Shown piece after piece: positions 1 to 5,261 of a stretch of DNA of 6,565 nt (positions are counted from its first letter, which is position 1; every line of letters begins with the position of its first letter). The notes under the pieces were generated by a model. That model saw only the letters and a list, made by a program, of their open reading frames with translations, ran no database searches and was not told the DNA's origin. The DNA lies in contig JAGCAV010000248.1 of assembly GCA_017652545.1 (NCBI GenBank), positions 1 through 6,565 of the forward strand. The letters are read 5' to 3'. This DNA is from Lachnospiraceae bacterium. GTDB taxonomy: Bacteria > Bacillota_A > Clostridia > Lachnospirales > Lachnospiraceae. Both the position numbers and the translations under genes were made by a program.

Positions 1-49
1 AGGGGGGCGAAGTAAGAGCGTTTCGTTCGGCGAATGCTTCGGCCCCCTT
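1..49 (+). repeat. Stem-loop at the left edge, upstream of rlmH
   Basis: Bases 1-12 (a G-run followed by CGAAG) pair with 37-49 (CTTCG followed by a C-run and TT) to form a stem of about 12 base pairs, with G42 bulged and a 24-base loop. No T-tract follows, so it is not a convincing intrinsic terminator. It may extend beyond the window edge. The rest of 1-184 holds no gene I can recognise. A frame reading into TAA at 13-15 could be the tail of an upstream gene, but too little of it is present to judge. Confidence 0.35.
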
Positions 50-172
50 GGTCGCAGTTAGACGATGGCTTGCCGGAGTGGGCGCCGTTCGAGCGTCGAA
101 TATCACACCCGCGACTGCGTACACTTCTTTATGATACGCATGCCGTCCGGGAATCCAACCAAAACGAACGAG

Positions 173-178
173 AAGGAG
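173..178 (+). promoter_or_regulatory. Ribosome binding site fixing the rlmH start
   Basis: AAGGAG lies six bases before the ATG at 185. The reading frame is open further upstream, but earlier starts such as the ATG at 65 lack a comparable site and would add residues foreign to the family, so this site decides the start. Confidence 0.75.
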
Positions 179-184
179 ACTGCC

Positions 185-664
185 ATGAAAATAACCATCC
201 TGTGCGTCGGCAAGATCAAGGAGCGTTTCTACCAGGAAGCTGTCGCGGAATATGTCAAGCGCCTGTCAAGGTATGCCTCCGTGAAGATCGTGGAAGTGGC
301 GGACGAGAAGACCCCGGATGAGGCTTCGTCGAAAGAGGAGGCCCTGATCCTGGAGAAGGAGGGAGAGCGCCTGATGAAGGCGATCCCGGAGGACGGCTAT
401 GTGACGGCACTGGCGATCGAAGGAAAGAAATATGATTCGGTGAAGCTCTCCGGGCATCTGTCGGACCTGATGGTGTCCGGCAGCAGCCACCTGGTCTATG
501 TCATCGGCGGATCGCTGGGGCTCTCACCCCGGGTCCTGGCCAGGGCAAACGAAAAACTCTCGTTTTCCGACCTGACCTTCCCCCATCAGCTGATGCGGGT
601 CATCCTTCTCGAGCAGATCTACAGGAGTTTCCGGATCATGAAGGGGGAACCCTATCACAAGTGA
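185..664 (+). CDS. rlmH: 23S rRNA (pseudouridine-1915-N3) methyltransferase RlmH
   Basis: RlmH uses S-adenosylmethionine to methylate N3 of pseudouridine 1915 in helix 69 of 23S rRNA; it acts in the cytoplasm on assembled 70S ribosomes as a homodimer. The 159-residue product has the usual family length and is a single SPOUT domain. It starts MKITILCVGKIKE, a family hallmark. It carries the glycine-rich loop of the SAM-binding trefoil knot (VIGGSLG, 106-112) and ends with the signature FPHQL (132-136), LLEQIYR (141-147) and a terminal PYHK. The start at 185 is chosen for its ribosome binding site and family N-terminus. It is a housekeeping gene that seems to be transcribed separately from the acetogenesis genes, because a terminator follows it. 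Nothing odd is seen in it. The identification is firm. Confidence 0.96.
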   Translation: MKITILCVGKIKERFYQEAVAEYVKRLSRYASVKIVEVADEKTPDEASSKEEALILEKEGERLMKAIPEDGYVTALAIEGKKYDSVKLSGHLSDLMVSGSSHLVYVIGGSLGLSPRVLARANEKLSFSDLTFPHQLMRVILLEQIYRSFRIMKGEPYHK

Positions 665-737
665 GGAACCGTCCGTACAGAAAAGAGGTATTCGTAAGAC
701 ATTTCATACGACATCAGATGCAGCATTTCATACATAG

Positions 738-756
738 TGTCCGAAAAGCGCGGACA
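738..756 (+). repeat. Small hairpin before the rlmH terminator
   Basis: TGTCCG (738-743) and CGGACA (751-756) form a perfect six-base-pair stem around a seven-base loop. It lies just upstream of the terminator and may stabilise the 3' end of the rlmH message. Nearby, the ten-mer CATTTCATAC occurs twice (700-709 and 724-733). The rest of 665-762 holds no gene I can see. Confidence 0.4.
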
Positions 757-762
757 ACATCG

Positions 763-794
763 AAACCGAACGGGAAACGTTTCGGTTTTTTCTT
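763..794 (+). terminator. Rho-independent terminator after rlmH
   Basis: AAACCGAACG (763-772) pairs with CGTTTCGGTTT (778-788) with one T bulged and a GGAAA loop. The 3' arm runs into six T residues (786-791), then CTT. Position and shape fit an intrinsic terminator for rlmH, separating it from the operon starting at 881. The 5' arm begins with A residues, so the opposite-strand reading is weaker. Confidence 0.8.
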
Positions 795-821
795 GTGATA
801 GGGCTGTTTTTATGGTATATT
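793..821 (+). promoter_or_regulatory. Sigma-A type promoter with extended -10
   Basis: The -35 element TTGTGA (793-798, four of six consensus bases) is separated by exactly 17 bases from the -10 element TATATT (816-821). TG at 813-814 gives an extended -10. Transcription would start near 828, leaving a leader of about 50 bases before the ATG at 881. The -35 begins in the tail of the rlmH terminator T-tract. This is the best promoter candidate in the window and probably drives the downstream operon. Confidence 0.7.
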
Positions 822-840
822 TTGTCTGAAGAGGCATTTT

Positions 841-858
841 TTGTCAATTAATTAACAA
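841..858. promoter_or_regulatory. Candidate Rex (redox repressor) operator
   Basis: The 18-base sequence TTGTCAATTAATTAACAA is a near-perfect palindrome, with one mismatched pair (positions 5 and 14). It matches the clostridial Rex consensus TTGTTAANNNNTTAACAA, as I recall it, at 13 of 14 defined bases. It sits about 13 bases downstream of the predicted transcription start and ahead of the ribosome binding site, where a bound repressor would block transcription. Rex releases DNA when NADH/NAD+ is high. The palindrome and its placement are seen directly; Rex as the regulator is inferred. Confidence 0.6.
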
Positions 859-868
859 GTCCGGATGC

Positions 869-874
869 AGGAGG
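869..874 (+). promoter_or_regulatory. Ribosome binding site of the His/Cys-rich protein gene
   Basis: AGGAGG is a full-strength Shine-Dalgarno sequence six bases before the ATG at 881. It supports translation of this unfamiliar gene and fixes its start. Confidence 0.8.
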
Positions 875-880
875 AAAAAG

Positions 881-1261
881 ATGCATTTATTACACGATGA
901 AAACGGAAATGTCATCCCTCACGGTCATGGAGGAGAGCATTGCCATCATCATGATGAGGCGCATTGCGACCGGCATGAGGGGGATCACTGCGAGGTGAAG
1001 GAGGGAGGCGCCTGCCCGCACGGCGGACATGAGCATCACCACGATCACGGCCCGATGAATACAAAGGAACAGATGGCGGCGCTGCTCGACTATATGCTTA
1101 AGCATAACCAGAGCCATGCGGCAGAGCTTGACAAGATGGCGGCAAGGCTGAATGAGGAGAATATGCCGGAGGCTGCCGAGCAGGTAAGGAAAGCCGTGGA
1201 TGAGTTCACGAAGGGAAACCTGTATCTGAGCCTTGCGCTTTCATCAGTGAAGGAGGCATAA
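881..1261 (+). CDS. His/Cys-rich putative nickel-binding protein
   Basis: I do not recognise a named family for this 126-residue protein. Residues 1-58 are a low-complexity metal-binding tail with 17 histidines, including HCHHH (20-24) and HEHHHDH (50-56), and four cysteines at 21, 29, 37 and 45, exactly eight residues apart. Three of these are preceded by His. Residues 59-126 look like a compact alpha-helical domain rich in Ala, Glu, Leu and Met, with H75 and H79 one helical turn apart. There is no signal peptide or membrane segment, so it is probably cytoplasmic. It is the first gene of the putative operon and ends six bases before a cooT homologue. In Rhodospirillum rubrum, cooT is followed by cooJ, which encodes a His-rich nickel-binding protein. 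By context I infer a CooJ-like nickel store or donor for CODH/ACS, although the His-rich part is N-terminal here rather than C-terminal as in CooJ. Zinc or cobalt binding is an alternative. That it is a gene is well supported; the role is inferred. Confidence 0.85.
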   Translation: MHLLHDENGNVIPHGHGGEHCHHHDEAHCDRHEGDHCEVKEGGACPHGGHEHHHDHGPMNTKEQMAALLDYMLKHNQSHAAELDKMAARLNEENMPEAAEQVRKAVDEFTKGNLYLSLALSSVKEA

Positions 1262-1267
1262 GCGGAT

Positions 1268-1453
1268 ATGTGTCTTTCAACAGTATATGCATCGGAAAAT
1301 CCGGAACAGGTCATTATGGAATACGTCAGCAAAATTATGATCAGGGGTGATGAGATCACCCTGACAGATGTGATGGGAGAGCAGAAGGTGGTGACCGGAA
1401 CGCTGGTGATGGCTGATCTGACCGGAGCTGTCGTAAAGATCGATCTGAAATGA
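1268..1453 (+). CDS. cooT: CooT-family nickel-binding protein
   Basis: CooT is a small dimeric nickel-binding protein that assists nickel delivery to CO dehydrogenase; in the family Cys2 is the key nickel ligand. This 61-residue product has the family length, starts MCLSTVY with Cys2 in place, and continues as a short, mostly beta-strand protein (for example EITLTDVMG at 29-37 and VVTGTLVMADL at 41-51), consistent with the small barrel fold. Its AAGGAGG ribosome binding site (1250-1256) lies in the last codons of the preceding gene, 11 bases before the ATG, so the two are probably translationally coupled. CooT-like proteins also occur in organisms without CODH, so the family alone does not prove the role, but the CODH genes downstream support it. 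Bases 1341-1364 within the gene can form a strong hairpin. Confidence 0.85.
   Translation: MCLSTVYASENPEQVIMEYVSKIMIRGDEITLTDVMGEQKVVTGTLVMADLTGAVVKIDLK
1341..1364 (+). repeat. Inverted repeat inside cooT
   Basis: GGGTGAT (1345-1351) pairs with ATCACCC (1355-1361) around a GAG loop. The flanking TCA (1341-1343) pairs with TGA (1362-1364), leaving G1344 bulged. That makes ten base pairs within a coding region. It could affect message stability or be a coincidence of codon choice; no T-tract follows. Confidence 0.45.
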
Positions 1454-1516
1454 CGAGATAAAGGAACAGCAGGACAGGATGCCGGAAACCGGGGAACGGT
1501 ACAGAGTGGACAAAAT

Positions 1517-1521
1517 GGAGG
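1517..1521 (+). promoter_or_regulatory. Ribosome binding site choosing the metF start
   Basis: GGAGG ends one base before an in-frame ATG at 1523, too close for initiation, but seven bases before the ATG at 1529. The second ATG is therefore the likely start. The 75-base gap after cooT holds no promoter I can recognise. Confidence 0.65.
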
Positions 1522-1528
1522 TATGGTT

Positions 1529-2461
1529 ATGTCTGCAGTAAAACTGACCGAACGGATGAAGGAAAGGCAGCTTCTTTCCTTCGAACTGTTTCCGCCCAAG
1601 ACTGAGAAGGGAATGCAGAATCTGCCGGGTACGATCGCGCATCTGTGCGAATTTGAGCCGGATTATATCTCCTGCACGTATGGCGCGGGCGGAGGCAATG
1701 TCGGCGCGAACCGGGAGGTATGCCGGATGATCCAGGAAGCCGGTACGATTCCCGTGACCCATTTCACAGTCATCCGGAACACGAAGGAAGGCATGAAGGA
1801 ACAGCTGGACCAGTATCTGGCTGAGGGTGTGGATCACATCCTGGCGCTGCGGGGCGACTTCCCGAGAGGAGAGAACACGACCTGCGGAGATTTTAAGTAT
1901 GCGACGGATCTTGTCAAATTCATCCGGAACACATACGGAGACAGGTTTGAGATCGCTGTTGCCGGTTCGCCTGAAGGACATATCGCCTGCAGGAGCCTGG
2001 AGGCGGATGTGGCTGTCCTGAAACAGAAACAGGACAACGGCGCCGACTACATCATGACGCAGCTGTGCTGGGATATGGAGCAGTTCAAGCGCTGGCTGGA
2101 TATGATCGACAGGGCCGGTGTGACAATGCCGGTCGATGTGGGCATCATGCCGATCCTGGACATGAAGGCCACGATCAACATGGCGCTTTCAAGAAACGGC
2201 TGTGTGATGGAGAGGGAACTGTCCCGTCTGATCTCCAAATACTGGATATTCCCGGATCCCTTTGATTCAAATCCGCCGTTCGAGGATGAAGAGCGCGAAC
2301 AGAAGAAGGAAGACTTTAAGAAAGCGGGCATCGAATATACCGTCAGGCAGATCGACGCGTACCGCGCCCTGGGCGTGAACGGTATTCACCTGTATGCCCT
2401 CAACAAATGGAAAGATGTGACCGAGATCATCAACATGTCCGGTCTGAAGACAAAGGTCTGA
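1529..2461 (+). CDS. metF: 5,10-methylenetetrahydrofolate reductase (MetF)
   Basis: MetF reduces 5,10-methylene-THF to 5-methyl-THF using FAD, the last step of the methyl branch of the Wood-Ljungdahl pathway; the same enzyme also feeds methionine synthesis. The 310-residue product is a single TIM-barrel domain of normal bacterial length. Visible hallmarks are SFELFPPK (17-24) with the catalytic-type Glu19, YGAGG (51-55), LALRGD (105-110) with the conserved Asp110 that contacts the flavin, VAGSPEGH (144-151) and TQLCWD (177-182) with Gln178. The C-terminal part has GIHLYALNKW, typical of the family. The start at 1529 is preferred over 1523 from ribosome binding site spacing. It lies four bases before cooC. 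In many acetogens metF sits beside metV, whose product forms a complex with MetF; no metV is present here on either side. Family assignment is firm; the acetogenic role follows from the neighbours. Confidence 0.95.
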   Translation: MSAVKLTERMKERQLLSFELFPPKTEKGMQNLPGTIAHLCEFEPDYISCTYGAGGGNVGANREVCRMIQEAGTIPVTHFTVIRNTKEGMKEQLDQYLAEGVDHILALRGDFPRGENTTCGDFKYATDLVKFIRNTYGDRFEIAVAGSPEGHIACRSLEADVAVLKQKQDNGADYIMTQLCWDMEQFKRWLDMIDRAGVTMPVDVGIMPILDMKATINMALSRNGCVMERELSRLISKYWIFPDPFDSNPPFEDEEREQKKEDFKKAGIEYTVRQIDAYRALGVNGIHLYALNKWKDVTEIINMSGLKTKV

Positions 2462-2465
2462 TATT

Positions 2466-3239
2466 ATGTCAAAAACAATCGCGATCGCCGGAAAAGGCGG
2501 AGTCGGAAAGACCACCCTCACCGGCCTGATGATTCAATATCTGATCGCCCATGGGAAGACGCCGATCCTGGCGGTGGACGCTGACGCGAACTCAAACCTG
2601 AATGAGGTTCTGGGCGTGGAAGTTGAAATGACCCTGGGACAGATCCGTGAGGTGGTGGAAAGGGCTGCGGACGCGAAGGAAAACCCGATTCCCGCGGGTA
2701 TTTCCAGAGGCGACTATATGGAAATGATGTTCCAGCGCTGCATCATCGAGGACGATGACTTCGATATGCTGGTCATGGGACGGACGCAGGGCAAGGGCTG
2801 TTACTGCTATGTCAACGGCCTCCTTCAGGCCCAGGTGGCAAAGCTGGCGCCTCACTATCCGTGGGTGGTCGTGGATAACGAAGCAGGGCTTGAGCACATC
2901 AGCCGCGGCATCCTGCCGTCGGTTGATTACCTGATCCTTGTGAGTGATCCTTCCAGACGCGGTGTACAGGCAGCGGGCCGGATCGCGCAGCTGGCAAAAG
3001 AAGTCGGCTTAAAGCCGGAAAAATCCGGCGTGATCATCAACCGCGCACCCGGCGGCAGGGTTTCCGAAGGAACCATGGAGGAGATTGGCGCCCAGGAGCT
3101 GACGCTGCTCGGCTGCGTGCCTCATGACGATATGGTCTATGAATATGACTGTGACGGAAAGCCGACCGTTACGCTGCCGGAGGACTCACCGGTCCGGAAA
3201 GCCGTGTATGAGGTGATGGACCGGCTTCAGCTCGGCTGA
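2466..3239 (+). CDS. cooC: CooC-type nickel-insertion ATPase for CO dehydrogenase
   Basis: CooC is a dimeric MinD/SIMIBI-class ATPase that couples ATP hydrolysis to nickel insertion into CO dehydrogenase. The 257-residue product has a deviant Walker A motif GKGGVGKTT (9-17) with signature Lys10 and catalytic Lys15, an aspartate-rich switch DADANSN (38-44), the nickel-binding CxC pair Cys112-Tyr-Cys114 inside GCYCYVN, and a Walker B-like VVVDNEAGLEH (134-144). The CxC position agrees with the Cys112/Cys114 pair known from Carboxydothermus CooC1. The gene starts four bases after metF with only a weak AAAGGT site (2452-2457), which suggests translational coupling. A 117-base gap separates it from the CODH gene. 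It is one of two such ATPases flanking cooS; I infer this one serves the CODH C-cluster. Confidence 0.92.
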   Translation: MSKTIAIAGKGGVGKTTLTGLMIQYLIAHGKTPILAVDADANSNLNEVLGVEVEMTLGQIREVVERAADAKENPIPAGISRGDYMEMMFQRCIIEDDDFDMLVMGRTQGKGCYCYVNGLLQAQVAKLAPHYPWVVVDNEAGLEHISRGILPSVDYLILVSDPSRRGVQAAGRIAQLAKEVGLKPEKSGVIINRAPGGRVSEGTMEEIGAQELTLLGCVPHDDMVYEYDCDGKPTVTLPEDSPVRKAVYEVMDRLQLG

Positions 3240-3257
3240 GTATGTAAGTGAACAATG

Positions 3258-3290
3258 TGATGCGGATGTATGCGGGAGACAGCTGCGTCA
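3258..3290 (+). repeat. Weak stem-loop in the cooC-cooS gap
   Basis: TGATGCG (3258-3264) can pair with TGCGTCA (3284-3290) through seven pairs, two of them wobbles, around a 19-base loop. No T-tract follows, so it is not an intrinsic terminator. It could act as a processing or stability element between cooC and cooS. The support is thin. Confidence 0.25.
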
Positions 3291-3291
3291 T

Positions 3292-3320
3292 TTGAGATTC
3301 TGATAACCGAAGAGGATAGG
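3292..3320 (+). promoter_or_regulatory. Possible weak internal promoter before cooS
   Basis: TTGAGA (3292-3297, five of six -35 bases) is followed after 17 bases by GATAGG (3315-3320, only three of six -10 bases). It could boost cooS above the upstream genes, which would suit an abundant enzyme, but the -10 is poor and this is a weak candidate. Confidence 0.25.
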
Positions 3321-3338
3321 AAGTCAAAAACTGAAAAC

Positions 3339-3345
3339 AGGAGGT
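3339..3345 (+). promoter_or_regulatory. Strong ribosome binding site of cooS
   Basis: AGGAGGT is a near-complete Shine-Dalgarno sequence 11 bases before the ATG at 3357. A nearer ATG at 3347 is out of frame and only one base from the site, so 3357 is the start. Confidence 0.75.
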
Positions 3346-3356
3346 AATGTACAACA

Positions 3357-5249
3357 ATGGGAGATTTCAAGTTAATTCCGCGCGAAGAGATGGAGGCCGC
3401 TACTGAACGGCTGCTGCAGACCGGTGCAAAGGTCGGCGCAGATTCATGGCAGCTTCGCGTGAAGAACCAGACCCCCCACTGCAAATTCGGTGAAAAAGGT
3501 ATCTGCTGCCGGATCTGCTCCATGGGACCGTGCAGAATCACCCCGAAGGCACCCCGTGGAATCTGCGGCTGTGACGTACACGGTATTGTCGGCCGTAATT
3601 TCCTTCGCTTCACCGCCGGCGGCGCCGCCACACATTCCGATCACGGACGTGCCATCTGTGAGACACTGATGCATTCCAGACCGGAAGGTCCGTACAAGGT
3701 CAAGGATCCCGAAAAGCTCATCCGCATCGCGAAAGAATGGGGCGTTGAGACAGAGGGCGTCGACATCTATGATCTGGCTCACAGGGTCGCCCGCATGGCA
3801 CTGGAAGAGTACGGCAAGGTCGAGGGGTATCAGAGATTTACCGAAAGGGCTCCGAAGTATACGCGTGATATCTGGGAGCGCGAGGAGATCACGCCCAGAG
3901 CGATCGACCGTGAGGTCAGCTGCGCGATGCACATGACCCACATGGGATGTTCCTCCAAGCCGGAGGCGCTGATCCGCCAGGCACTGCGCAACGGCCTGTC
4001 CGACGGCTGGGGCGGTTCCATGGCAGGCACGGAGTTCTCCGATGTCATGTTCGGAACACCGAGACCCATTGACACGGAAGCCAACCTTGGCGTCATGAAG
4101 GTTGAGAATGTCAACATCATCGTACACGGACACGATCCGAGTCTTTCCGAGCTGATCTGCGAATATGCGGATGATCCCGAAATGATCGCATACGCAAAGG
4201 AGATGGGCGCGAAGGGCATCACCGTATCGGGTGTCTGCTGTACCTCCAACGAGGTAGCCATGCGCCGCGGCGTTCCGATGGCAGGCAATTTCCTGCAGCA
4301 GGAGAACGTGGTTCTGACCGGCGCCTGCGAAGCGATCGTGGTCGACGTACAGTGCATCTTCCCGGCACTCGGCCCCTTAAGCAAATGTTTCCATACCAAA
4401 TTTGTCACAACATCCGAGATCGCTCAGATGCCGGATTCCGACTACATTCACTTCGATGTCGGAACCGCCGATGAAAAAGCAAAGGCGATCGTGAAGATGG
4501 CCTGTGAAAACTTTAAGAACAGAAAGCCTGACCTGGTCTATATCCCGGATATGAAGTCCAAAGCGACGGTCGGCTATTCCTATGAAGCCATTGTCAAAAC
4601 ACTGGATACCGTCACCAATTCCCAGGTGGACATCCTCGGCACGGTGAAGCCGCTCGTCGAGTGTGTGGACTCCGGCGTCATCCGCGGCGCGGTCGCCATG
4701 GTCGGCTGCAACAACCCGAAGGTCCGTCCCGACTACGCGCACATCGAGCTGATGAAGAAGCTGATCGCGAACGACATCGTCATCATCGCGTCCGGCTGCG
4801 CTGCCCAGGCTGCTGCCAAGGCGGGTCTGATGAACAAGGAAGCGAAGGCGCTGTGCGGTGCCGGTCTGGAGCGTGTCTGCACGCTGGCGGATATTCCGCC
4901 CGTCCTGCACATGGGTTCCTGTGTGGACATCTCACGTATGATGATCCTGGCGTCTGAACTGTCCAAGGCTTCCGGCTACAACATTTCCCAGTTCCCGGTC
5001 GTCGGATGCGCACCGGAGTGGATGTCCGAGAAGGCCGTGTCCATCGGCAACTATGTTGTGGCGACCGGTATCGATACCTACCTGGGCGTCGACCCGTATG
5101 TGGAAGGTTCCGAACAGGTTGACGGACTGCTCAAGGGCGGCCTGCGTGACTGGGTCGAAGCCTGCTACACAGTGGAATACGACATCGACAAACTGGGTGA
5201 TCTGATGATCAGCAGGATCGAAGAGAAACGTGAGGCACTTGGAATATAA
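3357..5249 (+). CDS. cooS: Ni-Fe CO dehydrogenase catalytic subunit (CooS/AcsA)
   Basis: This enzyme interconverts CO2 and CO at the Ni-Fe-S C-cluster and, as AcsA, forms the core of the CODH/ACS complex that passes CO to acetyl-CoA synthase. The 630-residue product has the normal length. Near the N-terminus are the cysteines for the D-cluster (Cys42, Cys50) and B-cluster (Cys51, Cys54, Cys59, Cys70). Further on are His93 and His96 of the proton-path region (THSDHGRA), and the C-cluster ligands His259 (HGHD), Cys294/295 (GVCCTSNE), Cys333, Cys451 (GCNNP), Cys481 (SGCAAQ) and Cys522 (GSCVD), plus the active-site Lys559. The set is complete, so an active enzyme is expected. Ligand roles are assigned by analogy to the family. 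One oddity is an extra cysteine, Cys72, in GICGCD where the family usually has GxCGA. The gene is also called acsA; the acsB start downstream indicates the ACS-associated form. Confidence 0.97.
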   Translation: MGDFKLIPREEMEAATERLLQTGAKVGADSWQLRVKNQTPHCKFGEKGICCRICSMGPCRITPKAPRGICGCDVHGIVGRNFLRFTAGGAATHSDHGRAICETLMHSRPEGPYKVKDPEKLIRIAKEWGVETEGVDIYDLAHRVARMALEEYGKVEGYQRFTERAPKYTRDIWEREEITPRAIDREVSCAMHMTHMGCSSKPEALIRQALRNGLSDGWGGSMAGTEFSDVMFGTPRPIDTEANLGVMKVENVNIIVHGHDPSLSELICEYADDPEMIAYAKEMGAKGITVSGVCCTSNEVAMRRGVPMAGNFLQQENVVLTGACEAIVVDVQCIFPALGPLSKCFHTKFVTTSEIAQMPDSDYIHFDVGTADEKAKAIVKMACENFKNRKPDLVYIPDMKSKATVGYSYEAIVKTLDTVTNSQVDILGTVKPLVECVDSGVIRGAVAMVGCNNPKVRPDYAHIELMKKLIANDIVIIASGCAAQAAAKAGLMNKEAKALCGAGLERVCTLADIPPVLHMGSCVDISRMMILASELSKASGYNISQFPVVGCAPEWMSEKAVSIGNYVVATGIDTYLGVDPYVEGSEQVDGLLKGGLRDWVEACYTVEYDIDKLGDLMISRIEEKREALGI

Positions 5250-5250
5250 T

Positions 5251-5257
5251 GAGGTGA
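5251..5257 (+). promoter_or_regulatory. Ribosome binding site supporting a TTG start
   Basis: GAGGTGA begins just after the cooS stop and lies four bases before the TTG at 5262. It decides the non-ATG start of the next gene, since no in-frame ATG precedes the P-loop. Confidence 0.7.
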
Positions 5258-5261
5258 CAAC

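Noticed and set aside
130..135. TATGAT as a -10 element for rlmH
   Set aside because: No -35-like sequence lies 16 to 18 bases upstream, so I could not support a promoter.
65..184. Upstream in-frame extension of rlmH from the ATG at 65
   Set aside because: The extra 40 residues do not resemble the family, there is no good ribosome binding site there, and the ATG at 185 has one at ideal spacing.
841..869. TTGTCA at 841 as a -35 box of a second promoter
   Set aside because: The matching -10 position (864-869, GATGCA) is poor, and the same bases are better explained as half of the palindrome.
1090..1981. Long open frames on the - strand opposite cooT and metF
   Set aside because: They lie antisense to well-recognised genes, have no ribosome binding site, and encode nothing recognisable.
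3248..3295. A 15-codon GTG-started frame in the cooC-cooS gap, a possible leader peptide
   Set aside because: No ribosome binding site precedes it, and it shows no codon run or terminator arrangement of an attenuator.
3347..3359. ATG at 3347 as an alternative cooS start
   Set aside because: It is out of frame with cooS, nearly overlaps the Shine-Dalgarno sequence and soon meets a stop.
3444..4910. Open frames on the - strand opposite the CODH gene
   Set aside because: They are shadows of a GC-rich coding sequence; the + strand protein is unambiguous.
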